Source: Simmondsia chinensis
Lineage: Eukaryota > Streptophyta > Magnoliopsida > Caryophyllales > Simmondsiaceae
Reading direction: 5' to 3'
Assembly: GCA_018398585.1 (NCBI GenBank)
Contig: JAGTTD010000003.1
Coordinates: 11,230,637-11,294,636, forward strand
DNA length: 64,000 nucleotides
Under the pieces are notes generated by a model. That model made no database searches. It had not been told where the DNA came from and saw only the letters and a list, made by a program, of their open reading frames with translations. This document shows positions 23,461 through 35,719 of the stretch, one piece after another. Position numbers and translations under genes: made by a program. Position 1 is the first letter of the stretch; every line of letters begins with the position of its first letter.

Positions 23461-24500
23461 ATTTCTAAACTTTAGAGTGTCTAAGTGATAGAAAATTTTA
23501 AAAATCATGATACTTAATAATACATATTGAAACATTTGATTTATAAGTTGCTAAATCTAATTATATAAAATTGATAAATCTCACACATAGAACATAACTA
23601 ATCTATGACCAAAAACATAATACACACACACACATTAGTATAAAAAATAACTATGTAACCCTAGTGAGGCACAAGTACAACGCTCCTCTATCTATGCCGT
23701 GAACTTGTGTTCTGATGGAGGTGACGAATATCAAAGATGAGCTGCCGCAATCAGCCTTACACCGTTGTCCTTCGCCCCCGATGTCGTTCACCACTCCATA
23801 CCAACATTGAAGACGAACAATATTCCGACCAAAACAGATCCCTATAAAACTTGTAAGCAAATACATGCATCAACCAGACTACTACAGACAGTGTTAATTG
23901 TATGCAATTCGTACTTATAAAATTTGCTGGTACCTTTAATTATTTTGAACAATCAGATGGTGCAAAAATAATAGTATACCGAAATATGTTATGCAATAAG
24001 GTATATATATAATTTATTTGGGGGATAGATGAAAATTATTTTAGTTTTGAAATAAACTAACTTGAAATATATTTTTCGACTTTGAGCAATTACTATGATT
24101 GCCATTAAGACTCATAAAGAGATAGATATAATGAGATAATTAAATTAGTGTTAAAAAAAAAAGATAATTAAATTATATTTAATATAATTAATTTTTATGA
24201 TCAAACAATTATTATAAAAATTTATAATTTCTCATAAACTCTGTTTGTACATTATACAAAAAGGACTAGTTTTATAAAAACTAATTCCCTATTTGGCAAT
24301 AGGTATGGGATAAAGGGGATAAATCTCGTTTGACAAAATTTTTAAGAATGGTAAAATGGTAAGGGGGTTAAAAGCTTACTCTCTATTACCCCCTTTACCT
24401 CCAAGGTTGTTAGAATTAGAATTCTACTTAGAATGATCAGGGATTTATAGAATCGAAATTGTGGGATCAATGTTGAAAATCATAAGATACTACTGTAAGG
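23461..24500. other. AT-rich non-coding stretch
   Basis: There is no gene. A purine-rich patch at 24300-24420 (GGGATAAAGGGGATAAA; TTACCCCCTTTACC) looks like a decayed MITE, with faint similarity to 50760-50890. Confidence 0.4.
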
Positions 24501-24773
24501 GCATAAAATCAATCCCAAGCCTTCATTCGTCAACTTAATCTTTTTGAAAAGACGGTTCTTTAACATGCTGACCAAAAGGTCATGAGTTCAAATTCTAATA
24601 ACCCCCCACTTTCAAAATTAACATAATTTAATCTCAATGTATAAAGTGAACCTATGCAATAGTCATGCTCAAGCCTCATGCGCATTTGCATGACGGGGCA
24701 TACTAGAGCATAAAATTAATGTTGAGCCTTCACTCTTCAGCTTAAGCTTTTGGGAAAGTTGGTTCATTGACAT
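24501..24773 (+). mobile_element. Possible TRIM-like short LTR element remnant
   Basis: A direct repeat of about 65 bp starts GCATAAAATCAAT at 24501 and GCATAAAATTAAT at 24708. Both copies run through TCAACTTAATC / TCAGCTTAAGC and end GGTTCTTTAACATG / GGTTCATTGACATC. In plants this text usually ends directly at a TGGTATCAGAGC primer-binding site. Here a degraded version (CTGACCAAAAGGTCATGAG) follows the first copy. Read as terminal repeats with about 140 bp inside, it would be a miniature LTR element. Tentative. Confidence 0.35.
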
Positions 24774-25420
24774 CTACTACATGTATGATATAATTATTTT
24801 CAGTATTTAAATTTGTTGCATAATTCTCAAAGTATTGTATAAGACTTCAACTTACAAGGGTATGTATAAGAAGGGCTTTGCTACACGGTACGAGAAGGAG
24901 GCGTACAAAAATGCCATGAATAGGGCACAATTGGTCGTTAACAACCAACTTGTTACTAAGCACCCTGGTTTTTGTGATATTTTCGTGGATTTTTTTTTTC
25001 TTGTGACTCTTAGAATTTTTCAAATCAGAAATGTAATCAAATATAATAATACGTCGTCATATAATATAGATGTGTCATTATATACTCAAAAGATCATGAG
25101 AGTTTTCAAGATATATATGCTGTTAATCAAACTTTATAAGGTTATAGCTTAAAACTAAACTTAAATTAAGTTTCATGAGAATATATAAACAATTAATTTA
25201 ACTTTCTTTTGCTTCAGGTTAAGAAAGTTATGTTCGTCCATAATATATGGTTGAAATTATTGCTTTTCACTTTTTTTATATGCACAGTAGGATCGGTAGA
25301 ATCGTAAAATTGTATTATGATCATATTAGTTAGTTTTATTTAATATCAATGGATTGTAAAATTGTACAAAATTAAAATTATGTTTAGGATTTGGATCAAT
25401 CGATTATTGTGGGATCATAA
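24774..25420. other. AT-rich non-coding stretch
   Basis: A 105-codon frame at 24835-25152 has no recognisable domain and the base composition of its surroundings. I do not regard it as a gene. Confidence 0.4.
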
Positions 25421-26220
25421 AACAATAACAACAACAACAACAGTCCTAGTGCCTCGCGGCTCCCGCAGAAAGCAGGGTCTGGGAGGGGTGATGTATGCAG
25501 CCTTACCCCTTCCGGGTGGAAAGGAGGCTGTTTCCGAGGACCCCCAACCTGAAGTAATTGAGTGCCTGCAAATAAACCACCAATTAATTACCAATGAGTT
25601 TTGAGGAAAAATAAGAAGGAGAAGAAGAAGAAGAAGAAGAGGAAGAAGCATAATCAAAGACTAAACTAGCCTATAAGTGCTTCATCTAAGGTTATGCCTG
25701 TCTAAGGATCTTAAACTACCAGTCCCTCCCCGCACTAATCTACTCTGCCATCTCCGCTACCCTTATGCTAGCCCTCCATCGTGCCCTATCTGAGGCCATC
25801 TCCTCTCTTAGGTTTAGGCGGGTTATGTCGTGACGGATCATCTCCAGCCAAATCTTCTTTGTCTGCCCCTCCCTCTTTTGCCTAGCGTCGTGTGAAGCTA
25901 TTCACACATCCTGACCGGGGCTGTAGTCGGTCTCCTGCTAACATGTCCAACCATCTTAGGCGGTGCTCCCTCAATTTATCCTTGATCGAGGCTACACCCA
26001 ACTTACCTCGTATCACATCATTCCTAATCTTATCCTTCCTTGTGTGACCACACATCCAACGCAGCATCTTCATCTCTGCCACCTTCATCTTCTGTGTTTG
26101 ATTTTGTTTCATTGGTCAACACTCTGCCCCATATAGCATAGCCGGTCTTACTACCGTCCTATAGTACTTTCCCTTTAACTTTAGTAGGAACTTTCCATCA
26201 CAGAAAATTCTAAGATCCTA
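25421..26220 (-). pseudogene. RTE-type LINE, 3' end of RT ORF plus 3' tail
   Basis: Minus strand: GKYYRTVVRPAMLYGAEC, KMKVAEMKMLRWMCGHTRKD and LGVASIKDKLREHRLRW, then after a shift DITRLNLREEMASDRARW. This is the characteristic C-terminus of plant RTE LINE polyproteins. The 3' untranslated tail (25560-25430) reads, in reverse complement, GGTCCTCGGAAACAGCCTCC...AAGGCTGCATACATC and ends in a (GTT)n repeat, the simple-repeat tail of RTE elements. The 5' part is truncated. A GAAGAAGAA run at 25617-25650 lies between ORF and tail. The same tail is found on the 5S-headed element at 54867-55130. Confidence 0.88.
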
Positions 26221-26263
26221 ATCAAAGTTTAACAACTATGTTTACCCCATTTTGTTTAATACC

Positions 26264-26509
26264 TGATATGTTCTAAAACAAAAAATATACTTAAACTAAA
26301 GGAAAGTGGTAAAATACCAAAACTAAATGAATAAAGAGAGAAACTGTAAAGATGACATTGATTTTAATTGATAACTTGTGACTACAAGGATTCTTTATTT
26401 ATAGAATAATCTCTTCCTAGACATGACCCCCTATACTACCTATTAAACTGCCATAATATTAAAGACCCTAATACTGTAGACCCTAAATACCTAATTCGAA
26501 TACGTATCA
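26264..26509 (-). repeat. Left LTR of an outer LTR element (3' LTR)
   Basis: This 246-bp segment starts TGATATGTTC and ends ACGTATCA. It is clearly repeated at 33605-33805 (shared blocks CACTTAAACTAAA, TAACTTGTGA, ACTACCTATTAAA). To its right the minus strand reads LEDKG-like text (CTTGAGGACAAGGGT) and a purine tract, which makes this the 3' LTR of a minus-strand gypsy-type element. Confidence 0.75.
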
Positions 26510-26959
26510 ATACTTTTTTCTTTGAGAGACCCTTGTCCTCAAGAGTCCAGTATGATATTCTAGAACTTCTAAAAAAAATTAAATAAAATTTTCATGTCAT
26601 CCTTTTTATTGTTTCGTGCATCTTCTGTTTTTGTCTTCCTAGGTCGAACACAATTTGTACAAATTTTACCAACTTAAGTTATTTAAAACTAATAATAGAT
26701 ATTTTTCCAAAATATTCAAGTGAAGGATAATCAGGTAATTGTAAACAAATAGAGGGGCAAAATGGTAAACTAGTTTAAAATTGACCCCTAACCCTAATCC
26801 CAGATTGATGTATCACCTTCCTGACTCCTCGTAACCCTAGCATCATCACAGTGGAGGCACCGTTGGCTGGTGGTGGGCGGTGAGATACCACGACGACAAG
26901 GACATAGGGCGGTCGTCACCACTTGACACTCCTCCCCCTGTCTGGACGCTTCCAGATGC
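26510..26959 (-). other. Internal remnant of the outer element
   Basis: Next to the LTR lie the polypurine tract and the EDKG tail. The rest is non-coding, with a short GC-rich patch (26860-26950). It is interrupted at 26960 by the nested gag-only array. Confidence 0.4.
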
Positions 26960-27494
26960 TGATACGATACAAACTATAAATTAACCGGAATCACAACTAA
27001 TAGTATATATTTGATAGACTACCTCAAAAAATGGAGGATTTTAAATAGAAAAGGGGGAGAAAATAGAGGAAATAGGGGGAGAGAGAAAGAAACACACATC
27101 ACTCAACATGCCTAATCCTAATCCCTAACTCTCTATTTATAGAGAAAATATCCTAAAATATCTACAAATATCTAATGGCGAGGTGGCAGTCCTTGGAAGG
27201 TTCTGGAAGGAGGTGGGTGCTGTGGCATGATTTTCTGGCGAGAGAAGGGGATAGTCTGCTGAGCGGGTGCTGGCGGGAGCTGGATGTGTGTTGGGGTAGC
27301 GCCAGGTATGGAAGCTTGGCAGGAAGGATGGCATGATGCGTGAAGGCAGTAATAGAGGACTAGAGGTTGGCGGTTGCCATTCAAGTGGTTGTATGCATAA
27401 TGGCGGTAGGCTGGGAAGGAGTGAATGGCGGTAGTGGCAGTGACAGTAGCTGGGAACGAGCTCTTGGTGGCTGGACGATACACGTGGTGTATTA
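26960..27494 (-). repeat. LTR-A (3' LTR) of the gag-only array
   Basis: This is a 535-bp LTR. To its right, in reverse complement, come LILEDEDYFKG and CAAGGGGGCGG (polypurine tract). It is the most diverged of the three LTRs. Promoter-like TCTATTTATAGAG lies near 27130. Confidence 0.85.
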
Positions 27495-29114
27495 GTACCG
27501 CCCCCTTGAAATAATCCTCGTCCTCGAGGATCAAGAGCAAGGTAGCTGCTTGGGCGAGTGGGGACTAGCGGAATGGCATCCTTCTGTACGCGAAATTCCA
27601 CTCTGGCTCACAATACTTCTTTCCCCTCCAAAGATCCTTGCCCCCATGGGTCATGGACACTAAGTGAACTCCGAAATGTAGAGGTTCCTCCCAGATCAAA
27701 TAGTAACTTTCGGAACCTCCGTAATACATAAGCCTTGATGTTAGCCGAGTTGCTGTCATCCATAAAGTATACTCGGCAGTCGTAGAGTTGGCAGTGGAGT
27801 GAGAGCTTGGCTAAAATGGTGACAACATCCTCTAATTTTGAGGGCAGCTGTGGGAGCTCTTGAGGATCTGCCTCGAAGGACGGCTCTGAGCTGACTTTAA
27901 ATAATGGAGGCGGGTCAGAAGTTGGAGTCACCGGGATAGCGGGGAGTGGAGTTGTTGTGGAGAGAAGCTATTTCGCATCCGCAACTGTCACGTGAGGGCC
28001 GTTGGCGGCATCCCTGGAAACACCAAGGAGTGGAACAATGGTAGTATCCGGAATGGAGTCTGGGCCTGGATCTAAGGCCGGCTATAGAGGAGAGGCTTCG
28101 TCCTCTTCATTGAGTGGAGCAGGCATCATACTCAGCTGGCTCATAGGTGTGTCGGACGTTGGCGAAAGATGCTGGGGTCGAGGGTTGACAGGAGGGGCTC
28201 TCACAGAACTTGGTGTGGGCATGATTGGCACGTATTCAGAGATCCCCTTGCGGCTACCTTCTGAAGATAGGCGAGAAGGCGTTCTTGCTGATTGGCCAGC
28301 AATTTGGCGTCGTGGACTGTTTGTGGCATGAATATGGTGACGCCTTTGGCTATCTCTTTCCGTAAGCCGCCTATAAATACTTCCATCTTTTTTCTTTCCG
28401 TCAATGCACACTTGTCCACTAGGGACTCAAATTGGCTCAAGTACTCGCCAACACTACCGATCTGGCGAAGCTTTTTGAGCTCCGTGAGTGAGTTGAGCTG
28501 AGTGATTTCAGGGTATTGAGCCGATAATGCATCCATGACTTTATTGAATACTTCCACGGTGTGCTCAAAAGATGCAAGGCGGCACTCGGTGGCTTCCTCT
28601 CTCTCCTTCATAGAAGTCTAGAACCGATTCCCTTTAGCCACGTTGATGGTTGGCTAAAAAAAATAAATGCAAAAAATGGTTAAGGCATTTTATCAAACAC
28701 CTTGTGTGCAAGTTCGGCTGGGTGTTGAAAAATTGATGAGGTGAGGTTGATGAGCTGAAAAATTGATGATGGTGATTGAAAAGCGTTTGGGTGAGTTTTT
28801 TGGGTGAGCCGCTGTTCGGGATTTTTCTCTTTTTTTTGGACGGTAGATGAAATTTGAGGGGGGGGGGGGGTGTTTTGTTGCTGGTGGGTGAGAGTTTGAA
28901 TGGAGGTGAAGTGTGGTGATTTATGAGTTAAGGGAGGTTGATGGTGGTGACGTTGATGAGGGTTGAGGTTGACAATGACCGAGGATGTTGATGATTTGAG
29001 GTTGATGGTGGTGATGTTGGTGAGGGACAACCTAATGATGATGCCGATGGTGACGAAGAGGATGATGAACTCGGTGATGATTTGTGGCCAAGGATTGAAT
29101 GCTCTAATGCCAAT
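27495..29114 (-). pseudogene. gag-only internal region 1
   Basis: The gag domain lies at 28611-28201: MKEREEATECRLASFEH, then LTELKKLRQIGSVGEYLSQF, KMEVFIGGLRKEIAKGV and LLANQQERLLAYLQKVAARG. This is the retrotransposon gag fold of gypsy elements. Frame shifts lead into LGVSRD / LTPTSD-type text and an integrase/chromodomain-like remnant ending LILEDEDYF before the polypurine tract. No enzymatic domain exists. A 13-G run sits at 28858-28870. Confidence 0.8.
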
Positions 29115-29640
29115 TAATACAATATAAACTGTAAATCAACTAGAATCACAACAAATAGTATGTATTTGATAGATTACCTCCAAAAATGGGGGATTTTACA
29201 TAGAAAAGGGGGAGAAACTAGAGAGAAAGAAACACACATTACTCAACATGCCTAACCCTAATCCCTAACTCTCTATTTATAGAGAAAATATCCTAAAATA
29301 TCTACAAATATCTAATGGTGAGGTGGCAGCCCTTAGAAGGTTCTGGAAGGAGGTGGGTGCTGCGGCATGATTGTCTAGCGAGAGAAGGGGAGAGTCTGCT
29401 GTGCGGGTGCTGGTGGGAGCTTGATGCGTGTTGGGGTAGCGCTAGGTATGGAAGCTTGGCGGGAAGGATAGTGTGATTCATGATGGCGGTAATGAAGGTC
29501 TAGAGATTGGCGGTTGCCATTCATGTGGTTGTATGCATATTGGAGGTAGGCTAGGAAGGAGTGAATGGCGGTAGTGGCAGTGGCAGTGGCAGTAGCTAGG
29601 AACGGGCTCTTGGTGGCTGGGTGATACAGGTGGTGTATCA
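29115..29640 (-). repeat. LTR-B, shared middle LTR
   Basis: This 526-bp LTR serves both as 5' LTR of internal region 1 (its left side abuts the degenerate PBS at 29101-29112) and as 3' LTR of internal region 2 (its right side abuts AACTGCCCCCTTAAAATGATC, the polypurine tract in reverse complement). Confidence 0.85.
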
Positions 29641-32400
29641 AAACTGCCCCCTTAAAATGATCCTCGTCCTCGAGGATCAAGTGCAAGGTAGCTGTCTGGG
29701 CGGGTGGGGACTAGTGGAATGGCATCCTTCTATACCCCATATCCAACTCTGGCTCACATTACTTCTTTCCCCTCTAAAGACCCTTGCCCCCAAGGTCATG
29801 GACACTCAGCCAACTCCGAAATATAGAGGTTCCACCCGGATCAAATACCAACTTATGGAACCTCCGTAATACATAAGCCGTGATTTTAGTTGGGTAGCTA
29901 TCATCCTTTAAGTATACTCGGTAGTTGAAGAGTTGGCAGTGGAGTGGGAGCTTGGCTAAAATGGTGACAACATCCTCTAATTTTGAGGGCAGTTGTGGGA
30001 GCACTGGAGGATCTGACTCGAAGGGCGGCTCTGAGCTAACTTTGAATAATGGAGGCGAATCAGAGGTTGGAGTCACCGGGATAGCAGGGAGTGGAGTTGT
30101 TGTGGAGAGAAGCTATTTCCCATCCGCAACTGTCACGTGAGGGCCGTTGGCGGCATCCCTAGAAACACCAAGGAGTGGAACAATGGTTGTATCCAGAATG
30201 GAGTTTGGGCCCGGATCTAAGGTGGGCTGTGGAGGAGAGGCTTCGTCCTCTTCAGCAAGTGGAGCAGGCGTCATACTCAGCCGGCTCATAGGTGTGTCGG
30301 ATGTGGTGGAAGATGCTGGGGCAAAGAGTTGGCGGGAGTGGCTCTCACAGAACTTGGTGTGGGCATGATTGGCGCGGTACTCAGAGGCCCCCTTGCGGCT
30401 AGCTTTTGAAGATAGGCGAGAAGGCGTTCCTGCTACTTGGCCAGCAATTTGGCGCCGCGGACTATTTGTGGCATGAATATGGTGATACCTTCGGCTCTCT
30501 CTTTCCGTAAGCCACCTATAAACACTTCCCTCTTTTTTTCCTTTCTTCAATGCACACTTGTCCGCTAGGGACTCAAATCGGCTCAGGTACTTGCCAACAC
30601 TACCGGTCTGGCGAAGCTTCTTGAGCTCCGTGAGTGAGTTAAGCTGAGCGATTTCGGGGTATTGAGCCGATAATGAATCCATGACTTTATTGAATATTTC
30701 CATTCTATGCTCAAATGATGCAAGGCAGCGCTCGGTGGCTTCCTCTCTCTCCTTCATTGAAGTCCAGAACCGATTCCCATTAGCAATGGTGATGGTTGGC
30801 TTTAAAAAAAGGTTGGAAAATGGTTAAGGCATTTTATCAAACACCTTGTTTGCAAGTTGGGTTTGGGTGTTGAAAAATTGATGCGGTGAGGTTGATGAGC
30901 TGAAAAATTGATGATGGTGATTTAAAAGTGTTTGGGTGAGCTATTTGGGTGAATCACTGTTCGGGATTTTTCTCCTTTTTTTTTTTATTTGGGCGGTCGA
31001 TGACATAAGGAAAGGTGGGTGAGGGGGGGTTCTGTTGCTAGTGGGTGAGAGGTTGAATGGAGGTGGGGAATGGTGCTTTTAGTTAAGTAGCTATCATCCT
31101 TTAAGTATACTCGGCAGTTGAAGAGTTGGCGGTGGAGTGGGAGCTTGGCTAAAATGGTGACAACATCCTCTAATTCTGCGGGCAGTTGTGAGAGCACTGG
31201 AGGATCTGACTCGAAGGGAGGCTCTGAGCTGACTTTGAATAATGGAGGCGAATCAGAGGTTGGAGTCACCAGGATAGCGAGGAGTGGAGTTGTTGTGGAG
31301 AGAAGCTATTTCCCATCCGCAACTGTCACGTGAGGGCCATTGGCGGCATCCCTAGAAACACCAAGGAGTGGAACAATGGTTGTATCCAGAATGGAGTTTG
31401 GGCCCAGATCTAAGGTGGGCCGTGGAGGAGAGGCTTCGTCCTCTTCAGCAAGTGGAGCAGGCGTCGTACTCAGCTGGCTCATAGGTGTGGCGGATGTTGG
31501 TGGAAGATGCCGGGGTCAAGCGTTGGCGGGAGTGGCTCTCACAGAACTTGGTGTGGGCATGATTGGCGCGGTACTCAGAGACCCCCTTGCGGCTAGCTTT
31601 TGAAGATAGGCGAGAAGGCGTTCCTGCTACTTGGCCAGCAATTTGGCATCGCGGACTATTTGTGGCATGAATATGGTGATACCTTCAGCTATCTCTTTCC
31701 GTAAGCCGCCTATAAACACTTCCATCCTTTTTTCTTTTCTTCAATGCACACTTGTCCGCTAGGGACTCAAATCGGCTCAGGTACTCACCAACACTACCGG
31801 TCTGGCAAAGCTTCTTGAGCTCTGTGAGTGAGTTGAGCTGAGCGATTTCGGGGCATTGAGCCGATAATGAATCCACGACTTTATTGAATATTTCCATTCT
31901 ATGCTCAAATGATGCAAGGCAGCGCTCGGTGGCTTCCTCTCTCTCCTTCATTGAAGTCTAGAAGCGATTCCCATTAGCAATGGTGATGGTTGGCTTTAAA
32001 AAAAGGTGGGAAAATGGTTAAGGCATTTTATCAAACACCTTGTGTGCAAGTTGGGTTTGGGTGTTGAAAAATTGATGCGGTGAGGTTGATGAGCTGAAAA
32101 ATTGATGATGGTGATTTAAAAGTGTTTGGGTGAGCTATTTGGGTGAATCACTGTTCGGGATTTTTCTCCTTTTTTTTTTATTTGGGGGGTAGATGACATA
32201 AGGGAAGGTGGGTGAGGGGGGGTTCTGTTGCTAGTGGGTGAGAGGTTGAATGGAGGTGGGGTATGGTGATTTAGGGGTTAGACGAGGTTGATGGTGGTGA
32301 TGTTGGTGAGGGACAGTCTAATGATGATGCCGATGGTGAAGAAGAGGATGATGAACTCGGTGATGATCCGGGGCCAAGGATTGAATGCTCTGATACCAAT
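29641..32400 (-). pseudogene. gag-only internal region 2, internally duplicated, two gag copies
   Basis: Two gag copies lie in tandem with no LTR between them. The one at 30757-30113 is a single 214-codon frame (MKEREEATERCLASFEHRME, LTELKKLRQTGSVGKYLSRF, SRRQIAGQVAGTPSRL). The one at 31951-31300 is the same sequence with frameshifts. The duplication unit is about 1.2 kb: text from TAGCTATCATCCTTTAAG at about 29905 reappears at about 31087. The joint near 31080 is a deletion-type junction, consistent with unequal recombination. Confidence 0.8.
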
Positions 32401-32935
32401 TGATATAATACAAACTGTAAATCAATTGGAATCACAATAAATAGTATATATTTGATAGATTACCTTCAAAAATGTTGGATTTTATATAGAAAATGGGGAG
32501 AAACTAGAGAAACATAGGGGGAGAGAGAAGAAACACACATTACTCAACGTGCCTAACCCTAATCGCTAACTCTCTATTTATAGAAAAAATATCCTAAAAT
32601 ATCTACAAAATCTAATGGTGAGATGGCAGCCCTTGGAAGGTTCTGGAAGGAGGTGGGCGCTGCAGCAAATGATTGTCTGGCGAGAGAAGGGGAGAGTCTG
32701 CTGAGTGGGTGCTGGCGGGAGTTGGATGCTTGTTGGGGTAGCACTAGGTATGGAAGCTTGGCGGGAAGGATGGCGTGATGCTGATGGCAGTAATGGAGGA
32801 CCAGAGGCTGGCGGTTTCCATTCAGGTGGTTGTATGCATATTGTCGGTAGGCTGGGAAGGAGTGAATGGCGGTAGTGGTAGTGGCGGTAGCTGGGAACGG
32901 GCTCTTGGTGGCTGGGGGATACACATGATGTATCA
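32401..32935 (-). repeat. LTR-C (5' LTR) of the gag-only array
   Basis: This is a 535-bp LTR. Its left side is followed on the minus strand by a perfect TGGTATCAGAGC primer-binding site at 32398-32387, the best preserved of the array. Confidence 0.88.
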
Positions 32936-33562
32936 GATTCCTTGTGGCCGCATTTACATCCCTAAAACACCCGGCGAATCTTGACTAGTAGTGGTGGTCG
33001 TCTTCTTCCTCGTGGTGAACGATTTCATCACTCTAACTGCTGTCAGTTTGGAGGCCATCACGATTGTCCACCTGCGCGTGTTCACGCTTGTTGCGTCTCC
33101 ACCGTTACCTCCATTGTATTCAACAATCTTGTTAGCATGACGTGGTGGCACGGTGGTGGTACCACCTCGCCTCCATCAATCTCCTCACCGTAACTAAATG
33201 GCTCAAGGTAGCCAATCTCTTCCTCGCAGTGATTCTCTTTGTTGTGGTCAATTTTCTTGTCGTCCCCGATCTCTTCGTAATGGTCTGGCATTTCGTCATA
33301 GTCGTTATCTTCGCAGCGGATGGTGTTCTCAATCAATGTTGATGTCAATATTCTAGTGGCAGCGGTGGCACAATCCAATTCCAACGAAGGCTTGCTGCAA
33401 CTCAACACTACCTTCGAGGAGGTAATCTGCATCGATTTACTTTGATTTTTGTACCCCTCTTGGATTTCATCAAGTGTTTTTGTAGAATTTTTGTTATCAT
33501 ATTTTAAATCCCGAAAATTGCTATTGGATCAATTGCCAAGGTTATCTAATGTCCAAGGACGG

Positions 33563-33565
<3 letters not shown>
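32936..33565 (-). pseudogene. Internal remnant of the outer LTR element, acidic ORF
   Basis: This is the other side of the outer element interrupted by the gag-only array. A 116-codon minus frame (33432-33082) is highly acidic (CEDNDYDEMPDHYEEIGDD, then GYLEPFSYGEEIDGGE). It is not clearly homologous to anything I recognise. It may be the C-terminal part of gag or a spacer of the outer element. Confidence 0.4.

Positions 33566-33604
<39 letters not shown>
33566..33604. repeat. (TA)n microsatellite
   Basis: About 19 TA units have replaced the left end of the right outer LTR. Confidence 0.95.
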
Positions 33605-33607
<3 letters not shown>

Positions 33608-33805
33608 TTAAACTAAAAGAAAATGGTAAAATGCTGAAACTATAAAGATTGACATTGATTTACATTGATAACTTGTGAATAGAAGGACCCCTTTTTATAC
33701 AGTAATCCTTTTCTAGGTGGGATCTACTATACTACCTATTAAATTACTCTATTATTAAATACTGTATTATTATAAACCCTAAATATCTAATTTAGGTACA
33801 TATCA
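33605..33805 (-). repeat. Right LTR of the outer element (5' LTR, truncated)
   Basis: This copy of 26264-26509 has lost its left 40 bp to the TA microsatellite. It ends GGTACATATCA. Confidence 0.75.
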
Positions 33806-34234
33806 ATAATTGAAATTATAGTAGAAAAGGAAGAGTAAATGTTTTTAAAAAAATTAGATAATATTACCTTTACTTAATTATCAAATAAAGATAATAATTT
33901 ATACATTTTGCTCTTACTCCTTTTTCAAAAATTTTTTTATAAAATTTTTCACTTTACCGCTTTTATCAAATTGTCAAATAAAGCATAATGTAATAAAAAA
34001 AATCGTTACTAATTAACGGATCAAAGTAATAAATTTCTTTTTTTTGTAAGAATATAAGTAACAAATTTCATGTTAGACACATCTTGAAGATCAGAAGTTC
34101 TAAGGTGTAGAAAAATATTTTTCTGCACTTGCAGAAAAGTGCTTTTCTGTACAGGGAACCGGTATTTACCGGTTCCCTTGTGTGTCGATACACAGGCTAT
34201 ATTTATAAATAACTTCATAATTAATTAATGACTT
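33806..34234. other. AT-rich stretch with a palindrome
   Basis: There is no gene. GGGAACCGGTATTTACCGGTTCCC-type palindrome text lies at about 34156-34180, next to a first TGTGTCGATACACA motif. This may be the true outer edge of the large Mutator-like element that follows. Confidence 0.4.
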
Positions 34235-34309
34235 CATCTTTATAAATAAATTCATATATTAATTAATTAGGATGTTGATAAATAATTTAAATATTACATT
34301 AATAAATAA

Positions 34310-34620
34310 AAAATTTATTGGTTTGAAAAGAAATTTAGTGGTTAAAATTAACAAATATTAATTAATTTGATATACCTGATGCAATTTATAGAAACACTAA
34401 ACATAAGTATATGAAATTATTGGGCAAATGTTAATTTGTTATATATACCTAATACTATTTGTGGAAACACTAAACATAAGTATATGAAATTATTGGGCAA
34501 AGTTAATTAGTTTTATATACCTAATACCATTTATAAAAATATTAAACATAATTATATAAAATTTTTTGTACAAGGGTGGTGATTTTGAGTACACGAGTAG
34601 ACATGTTGAGTGAACGGTAA
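34310..34620 (+). repeat. Left terminal inverted repeat of the large MULE, with triplicated 70-bp unit
   Basis: Three imperfect head-to-tail units of about 70 bp (starting at about 34361, 34430 and 34503) share TATACCTAATAC...AAACACTAAACATAA and TATATGAAATTATTGGGCAA. The innermost unit runs straight into the GTGATTTTGAGTAC array. The same series occurs inverted at 49035-49260. Confidence 0.75.
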
Positions 34621-35500
34621 ATTTGAGTAAAAGAGTGAGTACATGAGTAGTAATGTGTAGCAGCTGTGAATTTGAGTATATGGGTGGTGATTTTAGATAC
34701 ATTATTAACATAATGTACAAGTGTATAAATATATTAGACGCGTTAGAAATTAAAAATGATGTTACGAATGAAAGTGGAAGATGATTTCTAATAATTAGTT
34801 ATTTTAGAGTAAAAAACCGGGTTTGAAACTTAAAATCATACCATTCTACGATTACTCAACTATTGACCGATAATATCCTATGTACAATCTTATTTTGTAG
34901 AATAATACAATTCATTAATATTTCATGTACTTAACGGATAATATTGTAATACAATTTTAAATTGATTGTGATTTTGAATATATGGGTTGTGATCTTGAGT
35001 GCAAGAGTGGAGATATCGAGTCATGGGTGGTGAATTTGAGCACATGGGTGGTCATTTTGAGTACCTGTATCACGTGTGATTTTGAGTACATGTACTCGCT
35101 TTATGGACTCTATGTGTCGACACACATAATATGTGTGTCGATACACTCTTAATTTTGAGTGATGATGAGTTCGAGTACGTGGGTGAGTTTGAGTACAGAG
35201 ATGGTGATTTCGAGTACATATTATGTGCGTCTACACATAGGGGTATTGCTTCTGGATTTGAGTACATGGTTGGTGATTTAGAGTACATTGTTGGTCAATT
35301 TGAGTACATCATTTGTGATATTAAGTACATGATTTGTGATTTTGAGTGCATGGTGGTGATTTGGAGTACATAGGTTGTGTGTCGACACACCCATTATGTG
35401 TGTCGACCCACAGAGTTGAAGTGTCAACACACATATTACAATGAGCACAAAGAGTGCTTGCGTGTCATCACACGAACTGTGTGTGTCAACACTTCCTCAC
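34567..35500 (+). repeat. GTGATTTTGAGTACATG / TGTGTCGACACA array 1
   Basis: These are irregular repeats of GTGATTTTGAGTACATGGGT, interspersed with paired palindromes TGTGTCGACACA (35116, 35388) and variants. All GTGATTTTGAGTAC units point the same way here. Confidence 0.85.
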
Positions 35501-35719
35501 TTTGAGATTTGAATTTTAAATTTTGAGCGGCGGGGGTCTTTTAAAAAAAAATCCTTTTTTTTTCTATAAACACTAACCACATTTTCTCATTTTACTGCAC
35601 AACAATGTCTCTATTTTCTCTTCTCTACTTACTTGCGTACAATTATTTATTCTAAATATATGAAGTTCGAAGTTCCAAATGTGTTGTTCAAGTAGAAGCT
35701 AGTAGAAGTTCAAAACTCT

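Larger units (their letters stand above)
26960..32935 (-). mobile_element. Tandem LTR-sharing array of gag-only (TR-GAG type) elements
   Basis: Three LTRs of about 530 bp (26960-27494, 29115-29640, 32401-32935) separate two internal regions that contain gag but no protease, RT or integrase. The order is LTR-A, internal 1, LTR-B, internal 2, LTR-C, with the middle LTR shared. LTRs read TGATAC/TGATAT at one end and TGTATCA at the other. Primer-binding sites (TGGTATCAGAGC in reverse complement, 32398-32387; degenerate at 29112-29101) and CAAGGGGGC polypurine tracts fit minus-strand gypsy-type elements. The flanks GATGC and GATTC match at 4 of 5 bases. Confidence 0.85.

Noticed and set aside
24835..25152. 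105-codon open frame
   Set aside because: No recognisable domain, AT-driven codon use and no splice or promoter context.
33082..33342. Overlapping plus-strand frames opposite the acidic ORF
   Set aside because: They are hydrophobic mirror images of the acidic minus-strand frame within an LTR element interior.
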